DNA of 5,507 bases from Methylophilaceae bacterium UBA5127 (GTDB lineage Bacteria; Pseudomonadota; Gammaproteobacteria; Burkholderiales; Methylophilaceae), in assembly GCA_002414145.1 (NCBI GenBank), contig DHYP01000045.1:18403-23909 (forward strand). The letters are read 5' to 3'. The position numbers and the translations under genes are program-made. Within the stretch, counting starts at the first letter, position 1. Each line of letters opens with the position of its first letter. This document shows, piece after piece, positions 1 to 5,507 of the stretch. The notes beneath the pieces were generated by a model. That model did not search any database, had not been told where the DNA came from, and saw only the letters and a list, made by a program, of their open reading frames with translations.

Positions 1-92
1 TCTGCCAAATTTTTTGAGTGAATGCCATCTGCAAATAACGGATATTGATCTATATATTGCTTCATGCGAGTAGTGAGTATGAGGCTTCTCAT
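1..92 (-). CDS. Possible 5' end of a divergent gene, cut by the left edge
   Basis: A minus-strand frame is open from an ATG at 92-90 to the left edge, about 30 codons, with an in-frame stop just upstream (95-93). A second in-frame ATG lies at 65-63, after which the protein reads MKQYIDQYPLFADGIHSKN, which looks like natural protein. The ATG at 92 is preceded by AAGACGGTG, a 7 of 9 match to the Shine-Dalgarno consensus with five bases between GACGG and the ATG; the ATG at 65 has no visible ribosome site. I do not recognise the family from so short a piece. The alternative is the 3' end of a plus-strand gene: frame 2 is open from the left edge to a TAG at 71-73. I prefer the minus reading because of the ribosome site and because a divergent gene would explain the spacer ahead of mutS, but either could be chance. 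Confidence 0.35.
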   Translation of the reverse strand, partial: MRSLILTTRMKQYIDQYPLFADGIHSKNLA

Positions 93-249
93 TCACACCG
101 TCTTAAATAATGCGAGTTTAGACTTAGATTATGGTGCTCTAAAACAACAGCTTGCGATACTTTAAAAATGGACTGGTTTATAATCAGCATTTACTAACAG
201 TAATTAGACTAATCTTCAAAGACACTATCAATAAGCCAATAGTAAATCC
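93..249. other. Spacer between a possible divergent gene and mutS
   Basis: This stretch of about 157 bases is AT-rich and contains stops in the mutS frame (TAA at 232-234), so mutS cannot extend upstream. It holds the candidate mutS promoter. I see no hairpin with a T-run, no tRNA and no convincing operator. A 28-codon plus-strand frame from an ATG at 79 to a TAA at about 165 is open but has no supporting feature. Confidence 0.5.
152..184 (+). promoter_or_regulatory. Candidate sigma-70 promoter for mutS
   Basis: A perfect -10 hexamer TATAAT lies at 179-184, about 65 bases before the mutS start. The best -35 match is TTGCGA at 152-157 (4 of 6), but its 21-base spacer is longer than the usual 16-18. 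At 17 bases the -35 would be GATACT, a poor match. A TG pair at 174-175 sits two bases too far upstream to make a standard extended -10. The -10 is convincing and the -35 is weak, so moderate strength or activator help is possible. The expected RNA start is near 191, giving a leader of about 60 bases. Confidence 0.45.
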
Positions 250-2802
250 ATGACTTTAGAAAATCACACACCCATGATGCGCCAATATTTGGCGCTGAAG
301 GCACAACATCCCGATATGTTGTTATTTTATCGAATGGGAGATTTTTATGAGCTTTTTTTTGATGATGCAGAAAAAGCATCACGCCTTTTAGGCATTACGC
401 TCACACGGCGCGGTGCCAGCAACGGTGAACCTATCAAAATGGCAGGCGTGCCATACCATGCGGCAGAACAATACCTAGCTAAACTTGCCAAGCTAGGTGA
501 GGCGGTCGCCATTTGTGAGCAGGTGGGGGATCCCGCTACCAGCAAGGGGCCAGTGGCGCGTGAAGTGACGCGTATCTTAACTCCAGGTACGTTAACCGAT
601 GCCGCTTTGTTAGATGAAACACGAGATAATCCATTATTAAGCCTTTGTTTTGGCGAAGGATTAATTGGACTAGCGAGGTTGAATCTCGCTTCTGGTGAGT
701 TTGTGCTGAGTGAAATTGCCGTGGGGCAACTGATTCAAGAGCTAGAGCGTATTCATCCTGCTGAGATTGTGTGCGCAGATGATGTAAAACACCCAAGTCT
801 AGATCAATACAAAGTCCCTAAAAAACGTATTGCGCCCTGGCAGTTTGATTTAGATAGCGCACAAACTACGTTAACGCGACAGTTTAATACATTGGATTTA
901 GCTGGCTTTGGCTGCGCGGAGATGCATGCTGCTATTTCGGCGGCAGGCGCACTTTTGGAGTACGTCAAGCATACCCAGCGCACAGCTTTACCGCATATTG
1001 TTGGCTTGGCGGTTGAGCAAGTCAGTCAATATATTCAGCTGGATGCAGCGACACGACGTAATCTCGAGATCGATACCACGATTCGGGGCGAAGCTTCACC
1101 AACGCTCTACTCGTTACTCAATACCACTCAAACGGCCATGGGCGCACGCTTGTTACGTTATTGGCTGCATCATCCCTTACGCGATGCAAATCTAGTAGAT
1201 AGAAGGCATCAAGCAGTGGCAGAGCTATTACAAAGGTATACATACGCGCCACTACAACAGCCACTTAAAGCGATTGGTGACATTGAGCGAATTACTGCAC
1301 GCGTGGCTTTACGGTCAGCACGTCCACGTGATTTATCAACTCTGCGCGATAGCCTGTTACAGCTTCCTTTATTACAGCAGCAATTGTTGGGAAAAGCTTC
1401 CACTCTGTTAGATACATTAGGTGCAAGCCTGCAAGTGCCTGATGCTGCGGTAGATTTACTCGTCAAGTCGATACGGCAAGAGCCTTCTGTAGTACTACGT
1501 GAAGGCGGTGTGATTGCTGATGGTTTCGACACGGAGCTAGATGAGTTGCGTAGCATGCAGACAAATCATGGCGATTTTTTGCTGCAATTTGAAGCCGCAG
1601 AAAAAGTGCGTACAGGCATACAAAATTTAAAGGTCGAATTTAACCAAGTGCATGGCTTTTATATTGAAATGAGTCGAACGCAAGCTGAAAATGCACCAGC
1701 CGAATACCGTCGTAGGCAAACGCTAAAAAATGTGGAGCGCTTTATTACCGCCGAATTAAAAGTGTTTGAGGACAAAGTATTAAGCGCAAATGAACGTGCC
1801 CTAGCGCGCGAAAAAATGTTGTATGAGCAAGTGTTAGATGCGCTTGCTCCCCATATTGGCACATTGAAAACAAATGCAGGAGCAGTGGCAAGCTTAGATG
1901 TCTTATGCTGTTTCGCCGAGCGTGCTGAAGCCTTGCGTTATGTACAGCCTAGCTTTACCAAAGAGTTAGGCATTTCTATTGAAGCAGGCCGTCATCCCGT
2001 GGTAGAAAGCATTACCCAGCCATTTGTTGCGAATGATGTGAGTCTAAGCCCATATCGACAACTATTACTTATTACTGGCCCTAATATGGGTGGTAAATCT
2101 ACTTTTATGCGGCAGACTACACTTATCGTATTATTGGCGTATTGCGGATGCTTTGTGCCAGCGAATGCTGCTAGGATTGGCGAAGTTGATCGTATCTTCA
2201 CCAGAATAGGTGCTTCTGATGATTTGGCGGGCGGACGTTCTACTTTTATGGTGGAAATGACTGAAACAGCAAATATTTTGCATAACGCGACTGATAAAAG
2301 TCTCGTGTTGTTAGATGAAATTGGACGTGGTACAAGCACCTTTGATGGTTTAAGTTTAGCGTGGGCAGTGGCTAAGCAATTGCTAGAAAGAAATAAATCG
2401 CTTACGTTATTTGCAACGCATTATTTTGAGCTGACGCGCATTGTGGATGATGCCAAGCAAGCCGCCAATGTACATTTGGATGCAGTAGAGCATGGTAATG
2501 GCATCGTATTTTTGCATAAAGTAGAAGAAGGTGCGGCCAATCAAAGCTATGGTATTCAAGTAGCACAATTGGCAGGTATTCCAAAATCAGTCGTGCAGAT
2601 GGCAAAACGTAAACTGACGCAGCTCGAAAATAATCAAATTGCGCAAAATACGCATCAGCCCGATATGTTTTTAAATGTAGAAGAACCAAAAGAAGTATTG
2701 ATACATCCAATTGTGGCAGAGATAGAACGTATGCAGCCAGACGATTTAACACCCAAACAGGCATTAGAGCTACTCTATCAATTGAAAAAACGACTTAATT
2801 AA
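250..2802 (+). CDS. mutS: DNA mismatch repair protein MutS
   Basis: MutS is the cytoplasmic ATPase that binds mispaired or looped DNA and recruits MutL to start mismatch repair. At 850 residues it is full length (E. coli has 853). The mismatch-reading F-Y-E motif is at residues 32-34, in the conserved block [11 protein letters not shown]. The connector and lever/clamp domains follow, including [10 protein letters not shown] and [11 protein letters not shown]. The ATPase domain has Walker [10 protein letters not shown] at 610-618 (Lys616), the [17 protein letters not shown] signature at 654-670, Walker [15 protein letters not shown] with Asp689-Glu690, and the switch histidine His724 in [15 protein letters not shown] at 803-808 resembles a beta-clamp-binding motif. 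The C-terminus carries the tetramer-forming segment [20 protein letters not shown], with Lys836 where E. coli has Arg840. The start is the first ATG in frame, with a stop 16 bases upstream. No clear ribosome site precedes it. It is probably the first gene of a three-gene unit. Confidence 0.98.
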   Translation: MTLENHTPMMRQYLALKAQHPDMLLFYRMGDFYELFFDDAEKASRLLGITLTRRGASNGEPIKMAGVPYHAAEQYLAKLAKLGEAVAICEQVGDPATSKGPVAREVTRILTPGTLTDAALLDETRDNPLLSLCFGEGLIGLARLNLASGEFVLSEIAVGQLIQELERIHPAEIVCADDVKHPSLDQYKVPKKRIAPWQFDLDSAQTTLTRQFNTLDLAGFGCAEMHAAISAAGALLEYVKHTQRTALPHIVGLAVEQVSQYIQLDAATRRNLEIDTTIRGEASPTLYSLLNTTQTAMGARLLRYWLHHPLRDANLVDRRHQAVAELLQRYTYAPLQQPLKAIGDIERITARVALRSARPRDLSTLRDSLLQLPLLQQQLLGKASTLLDTLGASLQVPDAAVDLLVKSIRQEPSVVLREGGVIADGFDTELDELRSMQTNHGDFLLQFEAAEKVRTGIQNLKVEFNQVHGFYIEMSRTQAENAPAEYRRRQTLKNVERFITAELKVFEDKVLSANERALAREKMLYEQVLDALAPHIGTLKTNAGAVASLDVLCCFAERAEALRYVQPSFTKELGISIEAGRHPVVESITQPFVANDVSLSPYRQLLLITGPNMGGKSTFMRQTTLIVLLAYCGCFVPANAARIGEVDRIFTRIGASDDLAGGRSTFMVEMTETANILHNATDKSLVLLDEIGRGTSTFDGLSLAWAVAKQLLERNKSLTLFATHYFELTRIVDDAKQAANVHLDAVEHGNGIVFLHKVEEGAANQSYGIQVAQLAGIPKSVVQMAKRKLTQLENNQIAQNTHQPDMFLNVEEPKEVLIHPIVAEIERMQPDDLTPKQALELLYQLKKRLN
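473..498 (+). repeat. Perfect inverted repeat inside mutS
   Basis: ACCTAGCT at 473-480 is followed, after the ten-base loop AAACTTGCCA, by its exact reverse complement AGCTAGGT at 491-498. In RNA this would form an 8-bp hairpin early in the mutS message. The bases encode the well-conserved [10 protein letters not shown] segment, so coding constraint and chance may explain it. No T-run follows, so it is not an intrinsic terminator. Confidence 0.5.
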
Positions 2803-2812
2803 AGGCAAACCA

Positions 2813-3412
2813 ATGCAAAAACCAGCCATTATCCAGACACCTATCCATGCAGTATTAGCAAATCGCTGGAGTCCGCGTGCGTATGATGCAAGTCAACCCG
2901 TAACGCAAGAACAGCTCATAAGCCTTTTGGAGGCTGCGCGTTGGGCACCGTCTTGCTTTGGTGATCAGCCTTGGCGTTTTGTCGTATGTGATAAAAGCAC
3001 CGATATTGCTGCTTGGCAGCGTGCTTATGAATGTCTGGCACCAAGTAATCAATCTTGGGTAATTAATGCTCCCGTGATTGTTTTGATTTGCGCGGATAGT
3101 TTATTTGGGCATAATCAGCAGGCAAATCGCTGGGCGCAATACGATACGGGCGCAGCCGCAGAGAATTTGTGTTTGCAGGCGACAAGTTTAGGTCTGATCA
3201 CGCACCAAATGGGTGGTTTTAGTGTAGATGTGGCGCGTGAGAAATTTCAGATTCCGAGTCAATATAGTTTAATGGCAATGATTGCAATTGGTTATCAAGC
3301 AGCACCAGAAAGTTTGCCTGATGAACTCAAGGAACGCGAGTTAACACCAAGAAAACGCAAAACATTAGGCGAGTTATTCTTTAGTGGTATGTGGAATCAG
3401 CCTGTTGTTTGA
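2813..3412 (+). CDS. Nitroreductase-family FMN-dependent oxidoreductase
   Basis: This 199-residue protein belongs to the nitroreductase fold family, cytoplasmic homodimers that use FMN and NAD(P)H to reduce nitro compounds, quinones or other small molecules; the substrate cannot be told from sequence. The family marks are the N-terminal FMN-phosphate segment NRWSPRAYD (residues 17-25, with Arg18, Ser20 and Arg22), the block AARWAPSCFGDQPWRFVV (41-58), DTGAAAENLCLQATSLGL (111-128) followed by MGGFS (133-137), and the tail segment PRKRKTLGELFF (179-190). Many relatives have a Tyr-Asn-Glu-Gln-Pro-Trp type sequence where this one has Phe-Gly-Asp-Gln-Pro-Trp; this asparagine change may affect flavin contact or substrate. 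It starts only 10 bases after the mutS stop, with AAAGG just upstream as ribosome site, so co-transcription with mutS is likely. The family is clear; the exact subfamily is not. Confidence 0.9.
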   Translation: MQKPAIIQTPIHAVLANRWSPRAYDASQPVTQEQLISLLEAARWAPSCFGDQPWRFVVCDKSTDIAAWQRAYECLAPSNQSWVINAPVIVLICADSLFGHNQQANRWAQYDTGAAAENLCLQATSLGLITHQMGGFSVDVAREKFQIPSQYSLMAMIAIGYQAAPESLPDELKERELTPRKRKTLGELFFSGMWNQPVV

Positions 3413-3432
3413 TACAATAATCAATTTATAAG
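3405..3432 (+). promoter_or_regulatory. Weak candidate promoter for the thioredoxin-like gene
   Basis: TATAAG at 3427-3432 is a 5 of 6 match to the -10 consensus, and TTGTTT at 3405-3410 lies 16 bases upstream (3 of 6 match to the -35). It overlaps the end of the nitroreductase gene and would start RNA close to the ribosome site. It could give the thioredoxin-like gene extra independent expression, but AT-rich spacers often contain such matches. Confidence 0.25.
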
Positions 3433-3454
3433 ATGTAGTTTAAAGGGGCGGAGT

Positions 3455-3823
3455 ATGGCAGTGGTAGCACTTAACAAGGAAAACTTTAAAGAAACCATCG
3501 AAAAAAATTCATTCGTGATTGTGGATTTTTGGGCACCATGGTGCGATCCTTGCGTCGCTTTTACCTCTACTTTTGAGGCAGCAGCTGCTCAAAATCCTGA
3601 TATTGTGTTTGGCATGGTAAACACTGAGACTGATCCAGAAATTTCTGCGTATTTTGAAGTGAATCAAATCCCTGGGATTTTAGTGATTCGTGAGCAAGCA
3701 GGCATACATGCGCAAGTGGGTGAGATTGGCGCGCCAGCATTTGATGAAATCATTAAATGGGCACGAGAGTTTGATATGACCCCTGTTCGTGAGTATTACA
3801 AAGTACAGGGCGTTCAAAAATAA
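3455..3823 (+). CDS. Thioredoxin-family protein with WCDPC active site
   Basis: This 122-residue protein has no signal peptide, so it is a predicted cytoplasmic dithiol-disulfide oxidoreductase. The thioredoxin fold shows in VIVDFWAPWCDPC (residues 21-33). This contains the buried acidic residue Asp24 and the redox cysteines Cys30 and Cys33. The conserved cis-proline is Pro73 in NQIPGILVI. It departs from classical TrxA in three ways: Asp replaces Gly in the WCGPC motif, the cis-proline is preceded by Ile and followed by Gly instead of the usual Thr-Pro or Ile-Pro-Thr context, and a tail of about 14 residues (TPVREYYKVQGVQK) extends past the usual 105-109. A general TrxA role is therefore uncertain; a dedicated partner is possible. 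The ATG follows AAAGGGG with good spacing. It lies 42 bases after the nitroreductase stop and just before a strong terminator, so it is probably the last gene of the mutS unit. Confidence 0.88.
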   Translation: MAVVALNKENFKETIEKNSFVIVDFWAPWCDPCVAFTSTFEAAAAQNPDIVFGMVNTETDPEISAYFEVNQIPGILVIREQAGIHAQVGEIGAPAFDEIIKWAREFDMTPVREYYKVQGVQK

Positions 3824-3838
3824 ATAAAACCAGCTGGT

Positions 3839-3867
3839 AAAAAGCCACTCACTTGAGTGGCTTTTTT
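3839..3867. terminator. Bidirectional intrinsic terminator between convergent operons
   Basis: GCCACTC (3844-3850), the four-base loop ACTT and GAGTGGC (3855-3861) form a perfect 7-bp GC-rich stem. It is flanked by five A's on the left (3839-3843) and six T's on the right (3862-3867), so the stem can extend to about 12 bp with A-T pairs. On the plus strand it follows the thioredoxin-like stop by 15 bases and ends in T6. On the minus strand it follows the membrane-protein stop (3882-3880) by 12 bases and ends in T5. Both strands therefore have the stem-plus-U-run form of a Rho-independent terminator, as expected between two converging operons. Confidence 0.92.
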
Positions 3868-3879
3868 GTTGCGTGTTGC

Positions 3880-4227
3880 CTAAACCCCACCAGTAGTCAT
3901 TATTCTAAATAAGTAAAAAGCACCAATCGCCATCATAATGTACATGGGGATATCGCCTGCTTTTCTTTTTTCTGTCTTAGAGGGGGAGGATGTCCACTTG
4001 TTAAAGAGCCAAAAAGCAACGCCAATCACTGGAATCCAAAGCATAGAGCTAGTGGATTCAAATAATTTACCCAGTATGGTTTTGAATATGCCTGCTTCTT
4101 TAAAGAATTCCATGGATACGCCAATAATACCGATGATCACAAGTAAAAAGGAAACAACGGACATGATGGTGCTGAAAGGGCTATCAGGCTTTATTTTGTC
4201 ATTTTTAGCATATTTGTTTGGATCCAT
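3880..4227 (-). CDS. Small predicted membrane protein of unknown function
   Basis: I do not recognise this 115-residue protein. It starts with a lysine-rich hydrophilic stretch (Lys5, 8, 11, 13). Three hydrophobic segments follow: about 18-38 (IMSVVSFLLVIIGIIGV), 60-78 (MLWIPVIGVAFWLF) and 92-110 (IPMYIMMAIGAFYLF). Between the last two is a basic loop (Lys84, Lys87, Arg88, Lys89). The positive-inside rule suggests the N-terminus and this loop face the cytoplasm and the C-terminus (TTGGV) faces the periplasm. There is no signal-peptide cleavage site and no motif with an obvious catalytic role. The ATG is preceded by AGGTG with five bases between. It begins 26 bases after the nlpD-like gene on the same strand, and a terminator follows, so it is probably the last gene of the pcm-nlpD unit. 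An overlapping plus-strand frame (3938-4249) is judged a shadow. Confidence 0.8.
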   Translation of the reverse strand: MDPNKYAKNDKIKPDSPFSTIMSVVSFLLVIIGIIGVSMEFFKEAGIFKTILGKLFESTSSMLWIPVIGVAFWLFNKWTSSPSKTEKRKAGDIPMYIMMAIGAFYLFRIMTTGGV

Positions 4228-4253
4228 GATTGCACCTACGCTATGCTGATGGG

Positions 4254-5186
4254 CTAATTCTGAGTTAAATACTGTGCAGGGTCAACAGATTTCCCCTTGC
4301 GTCTAATCTCAAAGTGCAGTTTCACCGTATTCGTGTCAGTGTTGCCCATTTCTGCAATTTTTTGACCACCTGTGACTACCTGACCTTCTTTAACTAAGAT
4401 TTTGCTATTGTGAGCATAGACTGATAAATAGGTTTTATTATGCTTGATAATCACCAGTTTGCCGTAACCGCGCAGGTCTGCACCAGTGTAAATCACTTTA
4501 CCGCCACTTACCGCATTAATGGCTTGACCAGTGGTGCCAGCGATATCAATGCCCTTGTTAGAAACCTCGTTAAAACTGGAAGTGACTTTGCCGTTGGTAG
4601 GCCAAGTCCAGGTAATGCTGTCGTCATCCGTTGGTTTAATTTCGCTAGGTTTGGTCGATACAACCTCTGCTTCGGTTGGCTTGGCTTCAGTTTTAGAGGT
4701 CTCAGCTAAGGCACTCGCGTTCATTGCCTCAGTACTATAGGGTTCTCGTATTGCTTTAGGTTGCGTCAGAACAGGAGTCACAGCAGAAGGCTTGGTCTCC
4801 GCAAGCACTGGCTCGGTTTTAATCGCTGTCACTACCACGCCATTATCAGTAGGAGTAGCTCCAGTTGTAGTACTAGGGACTGATTTTTCATTGGGATTAG
4901 CGTTGGGTAAAATGAGTTTTTGACCGACCTTAATTCCGTAGGGAGGCTGCAAATTATTGGCTGCAGCAATCTCTTTATAGTCGTAACCAAATTCCAAGCC
5001 AAGCGCGTATAAAGTATCACCCTTCTTGACGATGTAACTGCTGGGCTGGTTTTCATTGTTATTAGCGACAGCAAGGGGTGCAGGCTTATGCGTGCTTGGT
5101 GAACTGTTGACTACTGGTGCAGGTGGGTTTTCTGCGCATCCAGCTAAGTAAAGACTTAAAAAAAGTAAAAGTAATTTTTGTAGCAT
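4254..5186 (-). CDS. nlpD: NlpD-like LysM/LytM-domain lipoprotein, probable amidase activator
   Basis: This 310-residue envelope lipoprotein has a hydrophobic signal ending in the lipobox LAGC (Cys17), so it should be lipidated and anchored to the outer membrane. One LysM peptidoglycan-binding domain spans about 50-94 (from SYIVKKGDTLYALG to VGQKLILP). A low-complexity Thr/Ala/Glu/Lys/Pro linker covers about 95-185, and a LytM (peptidase M23) domain covers about 192-307. The LytM zinc site is degenerate: the usual HxxxD reads NKGID (Asn210, Asp214) and the usual HxH reads KLH (Lys289, His291), though His259 is kept. E. coli NlpD has the same kind of losses and activates the amidase AmiC rather than cutting peptidoglycan, so the same role is inferred here. 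The block GYGKLVIIKHN and the end RRKGKSVDPAQYL match the NlpD family closely. It is shorter than E. coli NlpD (379), mainly in the linker. It lies 11 bases after pcm, with AGGT as ribosome site. Confidence 0.92.
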   Translation of the reverse strand: MLQKLLLLFLSLYLAGCAENPPAPVVNSSPSTHKPAPLAVANNNENQPSSYIVKKGDTLYALGLEFGYDYKEIAAANNLQPPYGIKVGQKLILPNANPNEKSVPSTTTGATPTDNGVVVTAIKTEPVLAETKPSAVTPVLTQPKAIREPYSTEAMNASALAETSKTEAKPTEAEVVSTKPSEIKPTDDDSITWTWPTNGKVTSSFNEVSNKGIDIAGTTGQAINAVSGGKVIYTGADLRGYGKLVIIKHNKTYLSVYAHNSKILVKEGQVVTGGQKIAEMGNTDTNTVKLHFEIRRKGKSVDPAQYLTQN

Positions 5187-5197
5187 GTTTTGACCTG

Positions 5198-5507
5198 TTA
5201 ACTTGTGCCACCTAATAGTGGCACAAACTTGACTGCTTCTAATTTGGTTTTTATGAATTCGGTAGGCGTGCGTTCAATTAAGTACAGCGCTTGTGCACTT
5301 GTGCCCACAGGAATCACCAGTCTACCTCCGATGGTGAGTTGTGACATAAGCTCTTCTGGAATATGGCTTGCCGCGGCAGTCACTATGATGCCATCAAATG
5401 GCGCATAGGCAGACAACCCGATGCTACCATCCGCATGATCCAGTTTTACATTCGTGCATTTGAGTGTACGCAAGTGGTTGCGCGCTTTCATAACTAGAGG
5501 GCGTATG
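5198..5507 (-). CDS. pcm: Protein-L-isoaspartate O-methyltransferase, 3' part
   Basis: Pcm transfers a methyl group from S-adenosylmethionine to isoaspartyl residues in damaged proteins, starting their repair in the cytoplasm. Only the C-terminal 102 or so residues are in the window. The frame runs open through the right edge, reading IRPLVMKARNHLRTLK before the rest, so the internal ATG at 5491-5489 is not the true start. Family features are the HADGSIGL segment, APFDGIIVTAAASHIPEELMSQL, the methyltransferase strand-loop GGRLVIPVG, and the ending LEAVKFVPLLGGTS, which parallels EAVRFVPLV in E. coli Pcm. The S-adenosylmethionine-binding glycine loop and the catalytic N-terminal part lie beyond the edge. 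The gene is followed after 11 bases by the nlpD-like gene, the order found in many proteobacteria (surE-pcm-nlpD). Confidence 0.95.
   Translation of the reverse strand, partial: IRPLVMKARNHLRTLKCTNVKLDHADGSIGLSAYAPFDGIIVTAAASHIPEELMSQLTIGGRLVIPVGTSAQALYLIERTPTEFIKTKLEAVKFVPLLGGTS

Noticed and set aside
79..165. Short plus-strand frame from an ATG at 79 upstream of mutS (28 codons)
   Set aside because: It has no ribosome site and no recognisable sequence, and it precedes the best promoter candidate. It is not supportable as a leader peptide.
908..1195. Plus-strand open frame of 95 codons in another frame within mutS
   Set aside because: The mutS reading frame is continuous and fully conserved here, and the alternate translation shows no domain; it is a shadow frame.
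2402..2764. Minus-strand open frame of 120 codons inside mutS
   Set aside because: It lies entirely opposite the conserved ATPase and C-terminal parts of MutS, has no ribosome site or recognisable domain, and is explained by the codon composition of the real gene.
3938..4249. Plus-strand open frame of 103 codons antisense to the small membrane protein
   Set aside because: It overlaps almost wholly with the minus-strand frame, which has a better ribosome site, clean three-helix topology and operon spacing. The plus frame would also lie beyond the terminator with no promoter, and its hydrophobic stretches mirror those of the minus gene.
4570..4900. Repeat-like Thr/Glu/Lys/Pro-rich segment in the nlpD-like gene
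   Set aside because: It lacks a regular repeat unit at either DNA or protein level and sits between the LysM and LytM domains, where NlpD proteins normally have a variable low-complexity linker.
1..5507. Search for insertion sequences, CRISPR arrays, tRNA genes, att sites or a hidden defence system
   Set aside because: Nearly all the sequence is accounted for by recognisable, tightly packed genes. No direct-repeat arrays, transposase motifs, tRNA-like cloverleafs or marked shifts in base composition were seen.

Overview
The window looks like ordinary chromosomal housekeeping DNA from a Gram-negative proteobacterium, most likely a moderately AT-rich betaproteobacterium. A methylotroph-like lineage such as Methylophilaceae is my guess from overall protein flavour only. 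The supporting evidence is a full-length proteobacterial MutS, a lipobox-bearing NlpD-type envelope lipoprotein and the pcm-nlpD gene pair. No mobile elements, CRISPR arrays, RNA genes or phage-like genes are visible.

Layout. The first ~250 bases hold the possible 5' end of a divergent minus-strand gene and a spacer carrying a perfect TATAAT, a likely mutS promoter. On the plus strand, mutS (250-2802), a nitroreductase-family flavoprotein (2813-3412) and a thioredoxin-like protein (3455-3823) follow closely in one direction. They probably form one transcription unit that ends at a strong hairpin with T-runs on both sides (3839-3867). From the right edge, on the minus strand, come the 3' half of pcm (from 5507 down to 5198), an NlpD-like LysM/LytM lipoprotein (5186-4254) and a small three-helix membrane protein of unknown function (4227-3880). 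These three are tightly spaced and converge on the same hairpin, which therefore appears to be a shared bidirectional terminator.

How the genes relate. MutS recognises DNA mismatches. The nitroreductase-like and thioredoxin-like genes behind it suggest redox functions but have no evident mechanistic link to repair. On the other strand, Pcm repairs isoaspartyl-damaged proteins, and the NlpD-like protein is expected to sit at the outer membrane and activate a cell-wall amidase during division, because its LytM domain lacks catalytic histidines.

The most informative point is the arrangement. In E. coli, mutS also points towards a convergent pcm-nlpD-rpoS block. Here the place directly after nlpD is held by the unknown membrane protein, and no rpoS is present. 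I found no convincing novel defence, mobile or regulatory system; the unknown membrane protein is the only complete gene with no assignable role.
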